Below, piece by piece: positions 63,573-64,000 of a DNA stretch of 64,000 nucleotides. The notes under the pieces were generated by a model that made no database searches, was not told the origin of the DNA, and saw only the letters and a program-made list of their open reading frames with translations. Position 1 is the stretch's first letter. The number at the start of each line of letters is the position of its first letter. Source of the DNA: Yponomeuta sedellus (lineage: Eukaryota; Arthropoda; Insecta; Lepidoptera; Yponomeutidae); contig OW203745.1 in assembly GCA_934045075.1 (NCBI GenBank), positions 13,922,184 to 13,986,183 of the forward strand. Direction: 5' to 3'. The translations under genes and the position numbers were made by a program.

Positions 63573-64000
63573 GTGAGTCTATAAGTGATTTGTTGTTTAT
63601 TTGTTATTAACACGCATGCTTCATTACTCTTATCTACGTATTATCAACCTTAACCCGTCTAATTTATTTTATATGCTTTGTCAAATTTATGTTATTTATG
63701 CTTTTTGTCCTAGAAGATTTTTTGTTGATTTACGTTTGTTTTTTATTTGATTGGTACTTTTATTGCACTTTTTTTTTGTTTGTTGTCACGCTAACTTTGA
63801 AGGAAAACGTCGTGAGGAAACCCGCTGCTGGTTGGCTCCGCACGTATTGACTGGTCTTTCCTTGTGGGCTAGGCCGACTAAGCTGTCAAAACGGTTTAGC
63901 TGCTGGGCAAATCTACTCAACTTAAAACGTCCCATACTTTCCTTCCCTAGTTCCCTGCACCAACTAAAAACGTCCCAGGAACTGCAACGTCCGAGTAGTC
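63573..64000. other. Intron 26, partial, with dispersed repeat from about 63790
   Basis: T-rich, then a fragment (GTCGTGAGGAAACC, GGGCTAGGCCGACTAAGCTG) shared with 2680-2720 and 57960-58040. It continues off the edge. Confidence 0.5.

Noticed and set aside
59955..62270. Minisatellite considered as a CRISPR array or centromeric satellite
   Set aside because: Units are contiguous without spacers, and the array is only about 2.3 kb and inside an intron.

Overview
The window looks like AT-rich nuclear DNA from an insect, most likely a moth or butterfly. The reasons are small GC-rich exons inside long AT-rich introns, LINE, mariner-like and hAT-like elements, and several short interspersed families that I associate with Lepidoptera (for example the one opening CCGGCCAAGTGCGAGTC and the one containing CTGCTGGACATAG). 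The order is an inference from repeat memory, not from a search.

One host gene fills about 52 kb on the + strand. It is the orthologue of Drosophila lingerer (lig) and vertebrate UBAP2/UBAP2L. I assembled 26 coding exons by hand from 11770 to 63572. All have AG/GT borders, all phases close, and together they encode 889 residues. In order they give a lysine-rich start, a UBA domain (exons 2-3), an RGG-type arginine/glycine stretch (exon 5), a DWDNEEW acidic motif (exon 6), a conserved VEMPGG...FGAL block (exon 12), and a low-complexity Q/S/P/Y/G-rich C-terminal half. The last exons lie beyond the right edge. The promoter and any 5' noncoding exon should lie in the first 11.7 kb, which is otherwise mobile elements and unrecognised AT-rich DNA.

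Layout: 1-11731 holds a foldback mariner, a Jockey-like LINE flanked by a 422-bp direct duplication, a THAP-domain DNA transposon and short dispersed repeats. 11732-18684 holds lig exons 1-6. Intron 6 (18685-26613) carries an antisense CR1/Daphne-like LINE with a complete ORF2. 26614-33570 holds exons 7-11. Intron 11 (33571-39001) holds a 2.7-kb hAT-like foldback nested in another repeat. 39002-63572 holds exons 12-26, packed between tandem arrays and transposons.

The most striking feature is that many tandem arrays in the introns of lig are copies of the gene's own exon/intron borders. Donor-side arrays follow exons 1, 8, 9, 12, 15 and 17. Acceptor-side arrays precede exons 6 and 20, and possibly 26. 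Units range from about 38 to 220 bp, several arrays keep intact splice dinucleotides in every unit, and one reaches 34 junctions at a 46-bp spacing. I know of no described system like this. It may be a local mutational process that duplicates sequence across splice sites, with possible effects on splicing.
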